A stretch of DNA of 64,000 nucleotides. Origin: a bacterium. Lineage in GTDB: Bacteria; 4484-113; JAFGCY01. The translations under genes were made by a program, and so were the position numbers. The notes beneath the pieces are model-generated. The model searched no databases. It was not told the origin of the DNA and saw only the letters and a program-made list of their open reading frames with translations. Where the stretch lies: NCBI GenBank assembly GCA_016932385.1, contig JAFGCY010000084.1, positions 1 through 64,000 of the forward strand. The letters are read 5' to 3'. Shown here in pieces: positions 37,751 through 47,231 of the stretch. Each line of letters starts with the position of its first letter. Position 1 is the first letter of the stretch.

Positions 37751-37776
37751 TATTGTGGGTTAAACAATAAGTTTAA
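37751..37776. promoter_or_regulatory. Overlapping inverted repeats TATTGT-N7-ACAATA and TTAAAC-N5-GTTTAA upstream of sigma factor gene
   Basis: Two perfect 6 bp IRs interleaved, 36-61 nt upstream of ATG 37715. Confidence 0.35.
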
Positions 37777-37936
37777 ATAACAACGCCGTCACGCCTTGCG
37801 CAGGCTTGAAAAAAGGGTGCTGGATGCGGACCGCGTAATTTGTCTGGCCGCCGCCGGTTGTCAACCAAACGAATTGCCGCGCGCAACATCGTGGCACATA
37901 AGCCTTACAAACCATGATACCCAGATCAGGCTGTGA

Positions 37937-38701
37937 TTATCGTCGCCGCGCGCGCTCGATCAGCCAGACCAGAACGACGCCAACCAGGTAAAGCGCCAGC
38001 AAGGGGGCGGTCAACACCAGCATGTTGAACGCGTCACCCGTGGGGGTGATCAGCGCGGCCAGCGTCATCAGCACCACCAGGGCCCAGCCCGTACGCTGCC
38101 AGAGCCAGCGAGATGTGACGAGTCCCAGCCAGCCCAGAACGCACATCACGGCGGGTAACTCGAACAGCAACCCTCCGGCGACGCAGAGTGCGGTGACAAA
38201 GCCGAAGTATTTTTCTTGCGTCAGCATCGGCTCGGCGGTCTGGTGGGCGAAACCCAGCAGGAACCCGATACTGACCGGCAGCAGAACGAAATAAACGAAC
38301 AACACGCCGGCGCAGAACAAGCCCAGAATCACGGGCAGCACCGGCCCCACCGCCCGTTTCTCCTCGCGCTTGAGTCCAGGTGCGATAAACGCCCACGCCT
38401 GCCACAGCACTACCGGTGAAGCCAGGACCAGCCCGCCGAACAAGGCCAGCCGGAAATAGACGATCCATGGTTCCTGTATGGCCAGGAATTTCAGGTTCAC
38501 GTCAGGCGCAGCCTGGTGCAAGGGGTAAAGCAACATCGAGTACAGCCAGCCGCGAAAGCAGAATGCCACGACCATGCCCGCGGCTACGCCCGCCACCGCA
38601 ATCCCGATCCGCCGCTTAAGCTCGCCCAGGTGTTCCCAGAAGGTCATCGTGCCTTCCACGGCCTGGACTTCGTTGGCAGGTTGCCCGGCGGAAGGAATCA
38701 C
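37937..38701 (-). CDS. tatC: Sec-independent protein translocase TatC
   Basis: MTFWEHLGELKRRIGIAV, polytopic, FELPAVMCVLGWLGLV; start overlaps tatA/B end. Confidence 0.92.
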   Translation of the reverse strand: MIPSAGQPANEVQAVEGTMTFWEHLGELKRRIGIAVAGVAAGMVVAFCFRGWLYSMLLYPLHQAAPDVNLKFLAIQEPWIVYFRLALFGGLVLASPVVLWQAWAFIAPGLKREEKRAVGPVLPVILGLFCAGVLFVYFVLLPVSIGFLLGFAHQTAEPMLTQEKYFGFVTALCVAGGLLFELPAVMCVLGWLGLVTSRWLWQRTGWALVVLMTLAALITPTGDAFNMLVLTAPLLALYLVGVVLVWLIERARRR

Positions 38702-39081
38702 TGCGCCTCCTCCCCTTCGGTCAAGCCGGATGTGGCTTCCTTCGAACTTGCGTTGTCTGCGCCACCCGGATCATAGGGCGGAGGAGCCAGATAATCATCG
38801 GCGATCGGGACATGCGGGTCCGCGTTCGTGTTCGCCGGCAGGCGCTGCGGTCGAGGCAGGCCGATGGGCGGCCGGGGCCGCGCGACATCCATGTCGTCGA
38901 CATTCAGATCGATCTCCTGCCGGATCTCGGACATCGCATCGTCGACACGCCGGCGGATCTTAGCCAGTTCCTTGAAGACGGCACTGACGGTGCGAACGAT
39001 CTCGGGCAATCGCTGGGGACCGAGCACGAGTAATGCCACCAGGGCGATCACCAGCAGCTCGCTGCCACCCAGTCCGAACAT
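38698..39081 (-). CDS. TatA/TatB family translocase subunit
   Basis: MFGLGGSELLVIALVALLVLGPQRLPEIVRTV; TATAAT 7 nt upstream of ATG 39081. Confidence 0.9.
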   Translation of the reverse strand: MFGLGGSELLVIALVALLVLGPQRLPEIVRTVSAVFKELAKIRRRVDDAMSEIRQEIDLNVDDMDVARPRPPIGLPRPQRLPANTNADPHVPIADDYLAPPPYDPGGADNASSKEATSGLTEGEEAQ

Positions 39082-39088
39082 CGCGCCC

Positions 39089-39094
39089 ATTATA
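39089..39094 (-). promoter_or_regulatory. -10 element TATAAT for leaderless tatA/B
   Basis: Perfect consensus hexamer, 7 nt gap to ATG. Confidence 0.5.
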
Positions 39095-39231
39095 CGGCGC
39101 ACTCCTGAGTATAAAAGCTCAAGGGCGCTATTGTGTCCCGAACCGTGTCCATTGATTTTGGGCACAACCGTGTCTTTAAGGGGCACTATGCGGCTGGGTA
39201 CAATAAACTGTGACGTCGTTTGGATAACGCC

Positions 39232-39817
39232 ATGCATATCCAGTTAGACCGGTCAATCGCCATGCCGTTGTATCGGCAGATCATCGGGCAGGTCGAGGCC
39301 TGGGTTAAAAGCGGTGACCTGCCGCCCGGAGCGGAGCTGCCCAGCGTGCGCCAGCTGGCGCGCGAGGACTTGCAGTTCAATATGCAGATTCGCCAGCATG
39401 ACGCCGACGGCGACGGCGAATGTGACGCCGTCAGCACCGCAATGAACCAGCTGCGCCTGCAATTCAACCGGACGCTGGGTGAAGGCGAAGACCAACTGGA
39501 GCCGCCGGCGGAAGTGCTCGAAGGCGTGCAGCAGATAGGTAGCGCCGACCGAGCGCTATCCGCTGACGGGCGTCGTCGTAGACGAGGACGGCGCTGGGGT
39601 GGAGAATGTCGGAATTTATATCGAGTCCGGTGACAATCGCCTGCGTGTCATCACCGATGAAAACGGCGAGTTCACCAAGCAGGTTCCGGCCGGCAACTAC
39701 ACGGTTACCCCGTTCCACCGCCACCTGGAATTCGACCCGGCATCGGCAACTGTCGAGGTGCCGATGGCCGAGGGTACGCAACTCATGTTTGTCTCTTCTC
39801 GTGTCAACAACGCCTAG
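39232..39817 (+). pseudogene. Decayed locus: truncated GntR-type HTH N-terminus followed in another frame by a carboxypeptidase-regulatory-like beta domain
   Basis: HIQLDRSIAMPLYRQIIGQVEAWVKSGDLPPGAELPSVRQLARED then loss of similarity; second frame LTGVVVDEDGAGVENVGIYIESGDNRLRVITDENGEFTKQVPAGNYTVTP. Confidence 0.55.
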
Positions 39818-39846
39818 CCGGCGCTGTTTCGTACAATTACCCGCTG

Positions 39847-39866
39847 AGCCGCCCGCAAGGGCGGCT
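39847..39866 (+). terminator. Hairpin AGCCGCCC-gcaa-GGGCGGCT followed by tagtggttttt
   Basis: 8 bp perfect stem, GCAA tetraloop, nearby T-run. Confidence 0.6.
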
Positions 39867-40669
39867 TAGTGGTTTTTGAGCCAAGCTATGCTCAGGCAGC
39901 CGGCAAACCCCAAGCACTGCAGGAGAATGATCGTCGCACCGCTGGGCAGGTCCAAAAAATAGCTGCCGGTCAGCCCCAGCAAGGCCGCGACCGCCCCGAA
40001 CCCCACCGCCGCCAGCGTCATGGCCGAAAAGCGGCGCGTAACCAAGCGCGCCGCCGCCGCCGGAATGACCAAAAACGCGCTGATCAGCACGATCCCCACC
40101 ACCTTGGCCGCGGCCACCACCGTCACCGCCAGCAATACGCTCAGCAGGTAATCGTCGCGCCGGACCGGCAGCTTGTCGGCCAGGGCGCTCTCGCGGTCGA
40201 AGGTCGCATAGGCCCAGTTTCCCCACAGCGGCAAGGTCAGCGAAGCCATGCCGGTTACGACTGCCGCCGCGATCACGTCCGCCCAGCTGACCGTCAGGAT
40301 CGACCCGAACAGGATCGAAAACGCATCGGTGGCATAAGTCGGAATCCGGCTGAGAAAGACGATGCCCAGCGCCATGGCCAGAGCGAAGAAAATCCCGATC
40401 ACCGTATCCGCGCCCAGCCCGCTGCGCTCGCGGACCCAGGTGATCAGCAGCGCCACGAGCACCGTGAACGGCACGGCCACCCAAAGCGGCTCCTGGTTTA
40501 GCAGCAGGGCCAGGGCCACGCCGCCGAACGCCGCATGGGCCAACCCGCTGCCCAGGAACGACAGCCCGCGTTGAACGACGAAAACTCCGTAATAGCCTGC
40601 GGTCAGCGCCATCAACACGCCGGCGATCAGCGCGCGTTGCATGAAGGCAAGACCGAGCAACTCAGACAT
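39866..40669 (-). CDS. ZnuB-like metal ABC transporter permease
   Basis: MSELLGLAFMQRALIAGVLMALTAGYYGVFVVQRGLSFLGSGLAHAAFGGVALA; polytopic; overlaps ATPase gene. Confidence 0.88.
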   Translation of the reverse strand: MSELLGLAFMQRALIAGVLMALTAGYYGVFVVQRGLSFLGSGLAHAAFGGVALALLLNQEPLWVAVPFTVLVALLITWVRERSGLGADTVIGIFFALAMALGIVFLSRIPTYATDAFSILFGSILTVSWADVIAAAVVTGMASLTLPLWGNWAYATFDRESALADKLPVRRDDYLLSVLLAVTVVAAAKVVGIVLISAFLVIPAAAARLVTRRFSAMTLAAVGFGAVAALLGLTGSYFLDLPSGATIILLQCLGFAGCLSIAWLKNH

Positions 40670-41423
40670 CGTGCTCCTCCCCACAGGCGCAGCCCCGATG
40701 AGTATGCGCGCCATGGCCGAAGGCCTGCCCCAGGTACTCCGGAGCCAGAGCCTCGCGGGCCGGGCCGTAGCTGATTACCCGGCGGTTGAGCAACAGAGCG
40801 TGGCTGGCGTGGTGGTGCGCCGCCAGCGCATCATGCGTCACCATCAGGATTGTCACGTCGCTGCGGTGGTGGTAATCGTCCAGAATCCGGTACATATCGC
40901 TTTCGCCCGCCATGTCGATACCCGTCGCGGGCTCATCGAGCAGGATCAGGGCTGGGTCGCGGACCAAGGCCCGGGCCAGGTAAACGCGCTGCAACTCGCC
41001 GCCGGACAGCTCGCTGAGCGGCCGGTGCGCCAAATGCGCCCCGCCCACCAGCTCCAACGCCTCCACCGCCGCGCCGTGCGCCCGTCGGCTGACGCGCCAA
41101 GGCCAGCGGTGGCAAAACCCACTCGCCACCAACTCACAGGACAACGCGGGAAAACTGCGGTCGAGGGTTTTGATCTGCGGCACGTAGGCGACCGACTCAC
41201 GGGCCACCTGGGCGGGCGGCTTGTCAAACACGCGTACATCACCGCCGCTGACAGGTACCAGCCCCAGAATGGCACGCAGCAGAGTCGATTTGCCGGCACC
41301 GTTCGGACCGGTGATGACGACGAAGCTGCCCGCTTCGACCTGCAGGTCAACGTTTTCCAGCGCCCGGTGGATTCCCAGGTCGACAGACAGTGCGGTCGTC
41401 TCGACGGCGTACATGGTGTACAC
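40662..41423 (-). CDS. ZnuC-like metal ABC transporter ATP-binding protein with His/Cys-rich tail
   Basis: GPNGAGKST, LSGGELQRVYLARAL, LILLDEPATGID; tail GHGAHTHRGCACGEEHDV. Confidence 0.88.
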   Translation of the reverse strand: MYTMYAVETTALSVDLGIHRALENVDLQVEAGSFVVITGPNGAGKSTLLRAILGLVPVSGGDVRVFDKPPAQVARESVAYVPQIKTLDRSFPALSCELVASGFCHRWPWRVSRRAHGAAVEALELVGGAHLAHRPLSELSGGELQRVYLARALVRDPALILLDEPATGIDMAGESDMYRILDDYHHRSDVTILMVTHDALAAHHHASHALLLNRRVISYGPAREALAPEYLGQAFGHGAHTHRGCACGEEHDV

Positions 41424-41466
41424 ATGTTACTACCGCCGGCTATCGCACGCCAACCGCCGGACCGGT

Positions 41467-42681
41467 TTACAACTGCAGGGCCTGGCGTACGGCGTCAACT
41501 TTATCCAACCGCTCCCAGGGCAGATCGAGATCCGTCCGCCCGAAATGGCCGTAGGCGGCGGTCTGGGCATAGATCGGTCTCAACAGCTCGAGCTGGTTGA
41601 TGATCGCCTGCGGCCGAAAGTCGAAAATCTCCCGGCTTTCCACCATTGCGGCGATGACCGCTTCATCGACAATGCCCGTGCCGAATGTCGTCACCGACAG
41701 GCTCGTCGGATGAGCACGGCCGATGGCATAACTCACCTGCAACTCCAGCCGGTCCGCGGCGCCGGCGGCAACCAGGTTCTTGGCTACGTACCGGGCGTAG
41801 TAGCTGGCGGACCGGTCGACCTTGGACGGATCCTTGCCGGAGAACGCTCCGCCGCCATGCCGGCACATGCCGCCATAGGTGTCCACGATGATCTTGCGAC
41901 CGGTCACGCCGCTGTCCGCTTCGGGACCACCGGCAATAAACCGACCGGTTGGATTTACCAGAAATTCCACGTTGTGATGATCGCTGCCGGGCCAGAGGTG
42001 CTTGGGAATACAATCCAGGAAGACGTGTTCGTACAACTCGCGCCTGAGCAGCCGGTAGGAGACGTCCTCGACATGCTGGGTGCTGATTAACACAGTATTC
42101 AATTCGCGTGGCGTGAATCCCTCGTAGGCCAACGTCACCTGGGTTTTGCCGTCGGGCAGCAGCATCGGCAAGCGGTCGTCCTTGCGCACTTCCGCCAGCC
42201 GTCGCGCCAGCAAGTGAGCCAGGTGGATCGGCAGCGGCATATAGCTACCTTCGGCAATCGACTCGCTTTCAGTACAGGCGAAGCCGAACATCAAGCCCTG
42301 GTCACCGGCGCCACGGGCGTCGAGCGGATCGCTGGATCCTTCGCGGGTTTCCATCGAATGCCCCACACCCTGCCAGATGTCGGGGCTCTGCTCGTCGATG
42401 CTGACCAGCACCGCGCAGGAGTGCGCCGAGAAACCCTGGCTTTGGTTGTAGCCGATCCCGGCTAGCGTGCGCCGCACCACGTCGGCGACGTGGCAGTAAT
42501 GCGCCGTGGTGATCTCGCCCATCACCAGCACCATACCGGTGGTGGCCGCCACCTCACAGGCCACGCGTGCCTGCGGGTCATGGGCGATGATGTCATCGAG
42601 GATGGCATCGGAGATCATGTCGCAAACCTTGTCTGGATGCCCCTCGGTCACGCTTTCGCTGGTAAACAGATAGCCGCTCAT
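41467..42681 (-). CDS. metK: S-adenosylmethionine synthetase
   Basis: [54 protein letters not shown] ggaggag. Confidence 0.96.
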   Translation of the reverse strand: MSGYLFTSESVTEGHPDKVCDMISDAILDDIIAHDPQARVACEVAATTGMVLVMGEITTAHYCHVADVVRRTLAGIGYNQSQGFSAHSCAVLVSIDEQSPDIWQGVGHSMETREGSSDPLDARGAGDQGLMFGFACTESESIAEGSYMPLPIHLAHLLARRLAEVRKDDRLPMLLPDGKTQVTLAYEGFTPRELNTVLISTQHVEDVSYRLLRRELYEHVFLDCIPKHLWPGSDHHNVEFLVNPTGRFIAGGPEADSGVTGRKIIVDTYGGMCRHGGGAFSGKDPSKVDRSASYYARYVAKNLVAAGAADRLELQVSYAIGRAHPTSLSVTTFGTGIVDEAVIAAMVESREIFDFRPQAIINQLELLRPIYAQTAAYGHFGRTDLDLPWERLDKVDAVRQALQL

Positions 42682-42744
42682 AGCTCCTCCGGTCGTTTTC
42701 CCGCACCGCCGCCCGTTGGGCCGGCTCAGCCGCCGGCATGCTTG

Positions 42745-43392
42745 TCAGGCAAGAGATTGTACGCGATTTACGAATTCCTCGGGTTGAGGGCAGGTAAAAA
42801 ATGCCTTGCCGGCGACAACAATGTCCACGCCGATCGCGGACAACTCGTCGATATTGTTCTGATTGACTCCGCCGTCCACCTGGATCGTGAAGACCAGCTC
42901 GTTCTCCTCGCGATAGGCATTGAGTTGCTCGATCTTGGCATACATCTGCTCGATAAACGGCTGTCCGGCGAAGCCCGGGTCGACGCTCATGATCAGCACA
43001 TTGGCGACAAGCGGCAGCACATGCTCCACCGCGGTCAGCGGTGTTTGGGGGTTCAGCACGACGGAGGGTCGCATGTCGTGCTCGCGGATCAAACTGATCA
43101 GCCGCGGAGCGAAGCGGGTCGCCTCGATCTGGAAGCTCAGCAGCTTGATATCCAGGCCAGTCAGCGGTTCCACGTAATCCGCCGGATTGGTGACCATCAG
43201 ATGAACATCGAACGGCAGTTTGGTGTGGCGCCGCGCCGCTTTGACCAGCGGCGGCCCGAAAGTCAGGTTGGGTACGAAGTGGCCGTCCATGATGTCGAAG
43301 TGCACCATGTCGCAACCCGTGCCTTCCAGGTGCTTGAGGCAAGTGCTCAGATCGGCCAGGTCGGCGGCCAGAATCGAGGGGGAGATTCTCAT
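42745..43392 (-). CDS. rpe: Ribulose-phosphate 3-epimerase
   Basis: ISPSILAADLADL, HFDIMDGHFVPNLTFGPP, LIMSVDPGFAGQPFIEQ, VDGGVNQNN. Confidence 0.95.
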   Translation of the reverse strand: MRISPSILAADLADLSTCLKHLEGTGCDMVHFDIMDGHFVPNLTFGPPLVKAARRHTKLPFDVHLMVTNPADYVEPLTGLDIKLLSFQIEATRFAPRLISLIREHDMRPSVVLNPQTPLTAVEHVLPLVANVLIMSVDPGFAGQPFIEQMYAKIEQLNAYREENELVFTIQVDGGVNQNNIDELSAIGVDIVVAGKAFFTCPQPEEFVNRVQSLA

Positions 43393-44390
43393 AGCCGTTC
43401 CTCGCGGAAGGGGTGCTCCATGTCGTTGATGAAAATGTAGACCACCGCGCGTCCCGACAGGTCGAGCTGCTGGTTGACCACGAAATCCGCCTTGTGCACT
43501 TCCTCGTACACCACGCTGCCGCCGGGCGAATGATCGTCGAAGACTTTGATCTTGACACGCTGGTCGTCCGGTCCCGGCGGAACCGGAATTCGGACTGTGA
43601 CCGATCGCTCGTTGCGCTCCATCAGCGTGGTCGCCAGAGCCACCTGCAACTCCACGCTCGCTCCCAGCTGCACTTCCTCGCCGGCCCCCGGATTCTGGTG
43701 GATCACGGTCGTGCCGGGCACGGTATCGTCGGCGATGTACTCCACTTTGGCCAGGTGCAGATTGGCATTTACGAGCATTGCCTCAGCCTGGGCCAGCACC
43801 TGGCCGCCCAGATTGGGCATCTCGACCGCGGGCAGGTTCTCGTGGTCCGCCACCACGAGATCCACGGGAATCGAACTGGAAAACTCCGTAGCCGGCGCCG
43901 GATTCTGACTGATCACCTGGCCGGCGGTGACATCGGGACGGTAGATTTTCGTGATCTTGCCGATCAGCAGGTCCGTCGCCATCAGTTCCTGGGTCGCATC
44001 GTTCAAGGCCCGGCCGGTCAGGTCCGGCACGATGAAGCTGGCCTTGCCCAGGCTGATCCACAGCTTGATCCGCTTGCGCTTGGTCTTGCTGCGGGCCGGC
44101 GGGTCTTGCTTGAAGACCACTCCCGCCGGTTGCGTATCGTTGTGCTGCCGCTGGATCGATTTGGCCTGGGCCACCAAGCCCACGTCGTGCAGCAGGCTCT
44201 GCGCTTCCGTCTCGGTCTTACCGACCATGTCGGGGACCTCGATCACCTCGCCGCTGCTCAGCCAGTCGCTGGAAACCATCCGCACCAGGCTGTAGGCCAC
44301 CAACCCGATCAACACCACCACGGCCAGGAAAAGCGAGACCACGACAACCTGCGCAACCAGCTTTGCCCTGTTTTTACTCCGCGTAGCCAC
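43389..44390 (-). CDS. Membrane-anchored PASTA domain protein (no kinase domain)
   Basis: Single N-terminal TM then PASTA-like repeats (VPDMVGKTETEAQSLL..., VPDLTGRALNDATQEL..., MPNLGGQVLAQAEAML...); GTG start. Confidence 0.82.
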   Translation of the reverse strand: MATRSKNRAKLVAQVVVVSLFLAVVVLIGLVAYSLVRMVSSDWLSSGEVIEVPDMVGKTETEAQSLLHDVGLVAQAKSIQRQHNDTQPAGVVFKQDPPARSKTKRKRIKLWISLGKASFIVPDLTGRALNDATQELMATDLLIGKITKIYRPDVTAGQVISQNPAPATEFSSSIPVDLVVADHENLPAVEMPNLGGQVLAQAEAMLVNANLHLAKVEYIADDTVPGTTVIHQNPGAGEEVQLGASVELQVALATTLMERNERSVTVRIPVPPGPDDQRVKIKVFDDHSPGGSVVYEEVHKADFVVNQQLDLSGRAVVYIFINDMEHPFREERL

Positions 44391-44467
44391 TATCCAATTA
44401 TTCTAGCTTATCTAGGCGTATTGCGACTAGAGAGCGAGGAATGGTGGTCTCGTCGGGAAGGCCAACC

Positions 44468-45340
44468 CTAGTCCGTCGTGAAGCTCCACTCGACTTCCCA
44501 GGGAAAATCGTCGATGGTCGCGGTGACGGACACGCGGAACTCGTGGCCGCTGGGCAGCGGATCCTCGGGGATCAACGCGATCAGCTGCTCAAGATCCCAT
44601 TCCTTCAGGAACGGGTACCCGGGCCACTGCCGGTAGCACTTGATCTCACGGCTGGTATCGAGGTCCAGCACGAACGCACCCACGGAGTTGATCTTGTGAC
44701 CGATATCGCCGAAGAACTCCACCGTAATGGGAATGCCGAGTTCTTCGTCATCGGTGATCGGATGGGGAATTTCGCGTTTGTACTGCGTCGGCACGTTCTT
44801 CATCCCCGGCGCCGGAAAAACCACCGCCCCCCGTGCCGCTGCGGCGCCTTTGACGCGGCCGCTGTTTACGTCCATTACCTGATACTCGCCCTCGGATCCG
44901 AAACCGACGTAATACAAGTTGGGATCCAGCACGCCCAGCCGGTGGTAGAAGGTCCGCATCCAGTAGTCGATTGCTTCGGTGGGGGTTACGCCCTGGTAAA
45001 TGATGCTGTTGGCGCCGGCTTTCGCTCCGATGACCGAATAGCCGGGCAGGGCCGGATCCTCACCGTGCGCCGATAACCCGACTTCCTTCAGGCTGATGTC
45101 ATTGAGAGCCAGGTAATGGGCGTGATACTGGCAGTCCAGGGACAGCGCGTCCTCCAGGTCGACGGATTGGACCGCCGCCAGCTGCCGGTATGTATTGAAC
45201 CGCTCCAGCGCGGATTGGGCTGCGGCTTGATTGATGGTGACCTCGCTGCTCGACAACCCCCCGCCGCCACCGCAAGCGGCCAAGGCAGCCATCACGAGGA
45301 CTAGCCAGATTGCCCGGGTCAAACCATCCCGCCTATCCAT
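44468..45340 (-). CDS. CAP/SCP-like domain lipoprotein
   Basis: Lipobox ALAACGGGGG; LERFNTYRQLAAVQSV...YHAHYLALN...AIDYWMRTFYHRLGVLDPN; TATACT 8 nt upstream. Confidence 0.7.
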   Translation of the reverse strand: MDRRDGLTRAIWLVLVMAALAACGGGGGLSSSEVTINQAAAQSALERFNTYRQLAAVQSVDLEDALSLDCQYHAHYLALNDISLKEVGLSAHGEDPALPGYSVIGAKAGANSIIYQGVTPTEAIDYWMRTFYHRLGVLDPNLYYVGFGSEGEYQVMDVNSGRVKGAAAARGAVVFPAPGMKNVPTQYKREIPHPITDDEELGIPITVEFFGDIGHKINSVGAFVLDLDTSREIKCYRQWPGYPFLKEWDLEQLIALIPEDPLPSGHEFRVSVTATIDDFPWEVEWSFTTD

Positions 45341-45401
45341 CACAGATTAGTATACCCGCGCAAGTATCGGGCTATGGTAATTTAGCGGCAACTTCCCCGG
45401 C

Positions 45402-45662
45402 CTAGATACTGACCTCAAAAGCTCCGCGGCCGCTTGGTACCGCGGGTGTCGTATCGGTTACCAGCAGCATCCGGCACTTGAAACAGGTGTTCATTTTGAT
45501 ATCCAGCGCCGAGAGCTTTTCACCGCAATGCGGGCAGCTAGTGAGTTCGGCAGTTGGCACGGCGGCGGCGGCCGGTTCCTCGGCAACCGCCGGCGGCGGT
45601 TCCGGGGTGGTGGCAGGCACGTAACCCGGCACCGGAAGTAAATCAGTGTTGTTGCGACCCAT
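45402..45662 (-). CDS. Small zinc-ribbon-like protein (CPHC...CFKC)
   Basis: 86 aa, TSCPHCGEKLSALDIKMNTCFKCRMLL, Pro/Ala-rich N-terminus; SD ggaagagag. Confidence 0.6.
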   Translation of the reverse strand: MGRNNTDLLPVPGYVPATTPEPPPAVAEEPAAAAVPTAELTSCPHCGEKLSALDIKMNTCFKCRMLLVTDTTPAVPSGRGAFEVSI

Positions 45663-45871
45663 CTCTCTTCTTCCTCTCCTAACTCCCCTGCCATCTGCCG
45701 TCAACAAGCACGACGGCGCTCCCATCATCACCGTGGTTGGACTCACGATCAAGCTGTCGGTTCCCGAAATCCAGAAAAGACCACCGGCACATTCGTAGTG
45801 CAACGGGACAGCCCGATTATACGCGGTTCCGACTGCGGTACGGTTTTCAAACGAGACAACAATCCGGCGGT

Positions 45872-46141
45872 TCAGTGCTGTTGGATCGCCGAAAACAGCC
45901 CGACGACCACGATACTGCCTATGATGGACCACGCCAGCGGGAACATCCTGGCACCCAGGTTTATCGGCAACAACAGGGGTAATCCGAAGAAACCGGCAAT
46001 CCACTGGCCGACGATCGCCCCGACGAATCCCAGCACGATCAGCACGACGATATTCACCCGCTTGGCGCCCATGATTTGCGCGGCAACAAAACCGCAGACT
46101 CCGGCGATAACCAACAAAAGCAGTATATTGACTAAATTCAC
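45872..46141 (-). CDS. GlsB/YeaQ/YmgE family small membrane protein (GTG start)
   Basis: 89 aa, 3 TM: IAGVCGFVAAQIMGAKRVNIVVLIVLGFVGAIVGQWI; TAAAAT 8 nt upstream. Confidence 0.8.
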   Translation of the reverse strand: MNLVNILLLLVIAGVCGFVAAQIMGAKRVNIVVLIVLGFVGAIVGQWIAGFFGLPLLLPINLGARMFPLAWSIIGSIVVVGLFSAIQQH

Positions 46142-46248
46142 CAGTCAGCATTTTAGCCGATTTTCACTCTAGGAAACAATGGTTGCGGCTTCTGAGCCGG
46201 ACTGCGTCAAAAGGACCGGAACGGCGCTACCGATTAAAACTCGCGGCA

Positions 46249-47058
46249 TCAGGTTTGGGTGCGGATGCTGCGCGTCTTTCTTTCCGGCCGCGGATCCGCT
46301 TCGGTATTCTCGATCTCCTCGGCCCGTTCGGCCAGCATCTGCCTGAGCTCAGCATCGACCAGGCCCGCCTTTTCACAGGCCGGCCACAGCGTGGTTTGAA
46401 ACTCGCTCAGTTGCGGCTTGATCTTAAGCAACTTGATCGATTCCTCCACGTCGCGGCGCTCGGCCCGGCCTTCCAGCAGCAGGTACATCAGGTTGACGCG
46501 CTGCCACTTGGCCGGCCCCAGGATTTCGCTGGGCTCGGTCAACAAGGCTTCATAGGCGCGCGTCAGCATCTCCCGATCCTGATGGGCAAACGCCCAGCCG
46601 GCGACGTGATGCCAGTCGCGGTCATCCAGCTTGTCAGGTGGAAGCTGGGCCAGCTGTGCGCGCAATTCATCGCCGGTCAACGGTTCCAAGCCGTCCATAT
46701 GCGCGTGCATGCGAATGTAAAACACGCGCCGGGCTTTCTCGATCCGCGCTGCTTCGAATTGTGCGGGCCGGCTAAGATGTGCCAGGGCCCGTCGATAGCT
46801 TGCGCTGTTCCAATTGTTGTCACCGGCCGGGTGCCACTGCCACCAGTACTCCAGATAATCCAGGTTGACCTCTGCTGCTTCGACCGCCTCCGGCGAAAGT
46901 CCGCTGGCGGCCAGGTCGACTCGGGCTTCCGCAAGTAAATCCCGGGCCTTAACCATCTGGAGGTTGTGGATCGCCGTGACAATCGGCTGAATCCACCTTT
47001 TCTTCCATTCCAGTTCCGCGGCAGCCGCTTCTTCGTTCGGCGCACTTTGGTTGATCAC
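46249..47058 (-). CDS. Hypothetical helical-repeat-like protein
   Basis: 269 aa, helical composition, SD ggaggg. Confidence 0.5.
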   Translation of the reverse strand: MINQSAPNEEAAAAELEWKKRWIQPIVTAIHNLQMVKARDLLAEARVDLAASGLSPEAVEAAEVNLDYLEYWWQWHPAGDNNWNSASYRRALAHLSRPAQFEAARIEKARRVFYIRMHAHMDGLEPLTGDELRAQLAQLPPDKLDDRDWHHVAGWAFAHQDREMLTRAYEALLTEPSEILGPAKWQRVNLMYLLLEGRAERRDVEESIKLLKIKPQLSEFQTTLWPACEKAGLVDAELRQMLAERAEEIENTEADPRPERKTRSIRTQT

Positions 47059-47231
47059 TGCTGGCTATCCCTCCACTGTCGGACATGTAGTGGCGGGCGT
47101 CCATTGGGTGCTGGGCCATGCCCGCCACCATTTACTCACCTGTTTGATAATAACCCGGAGCGGAAATTATTTCATCCGCGACGGGCGGCTGGAAATTCCG
47201 GGGGTCCGTTCATGCACCGCTCAGGCCTAAG

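Noticed and set aside
45402-46151. 249-aa ORF starting at 46151
   Set aside because: N-terminal half overlaps the clear GlsB/YeaQ gene in another frame; only the last 86 aa (zinc-ribbon protein with its own SD at 45662) is credible.
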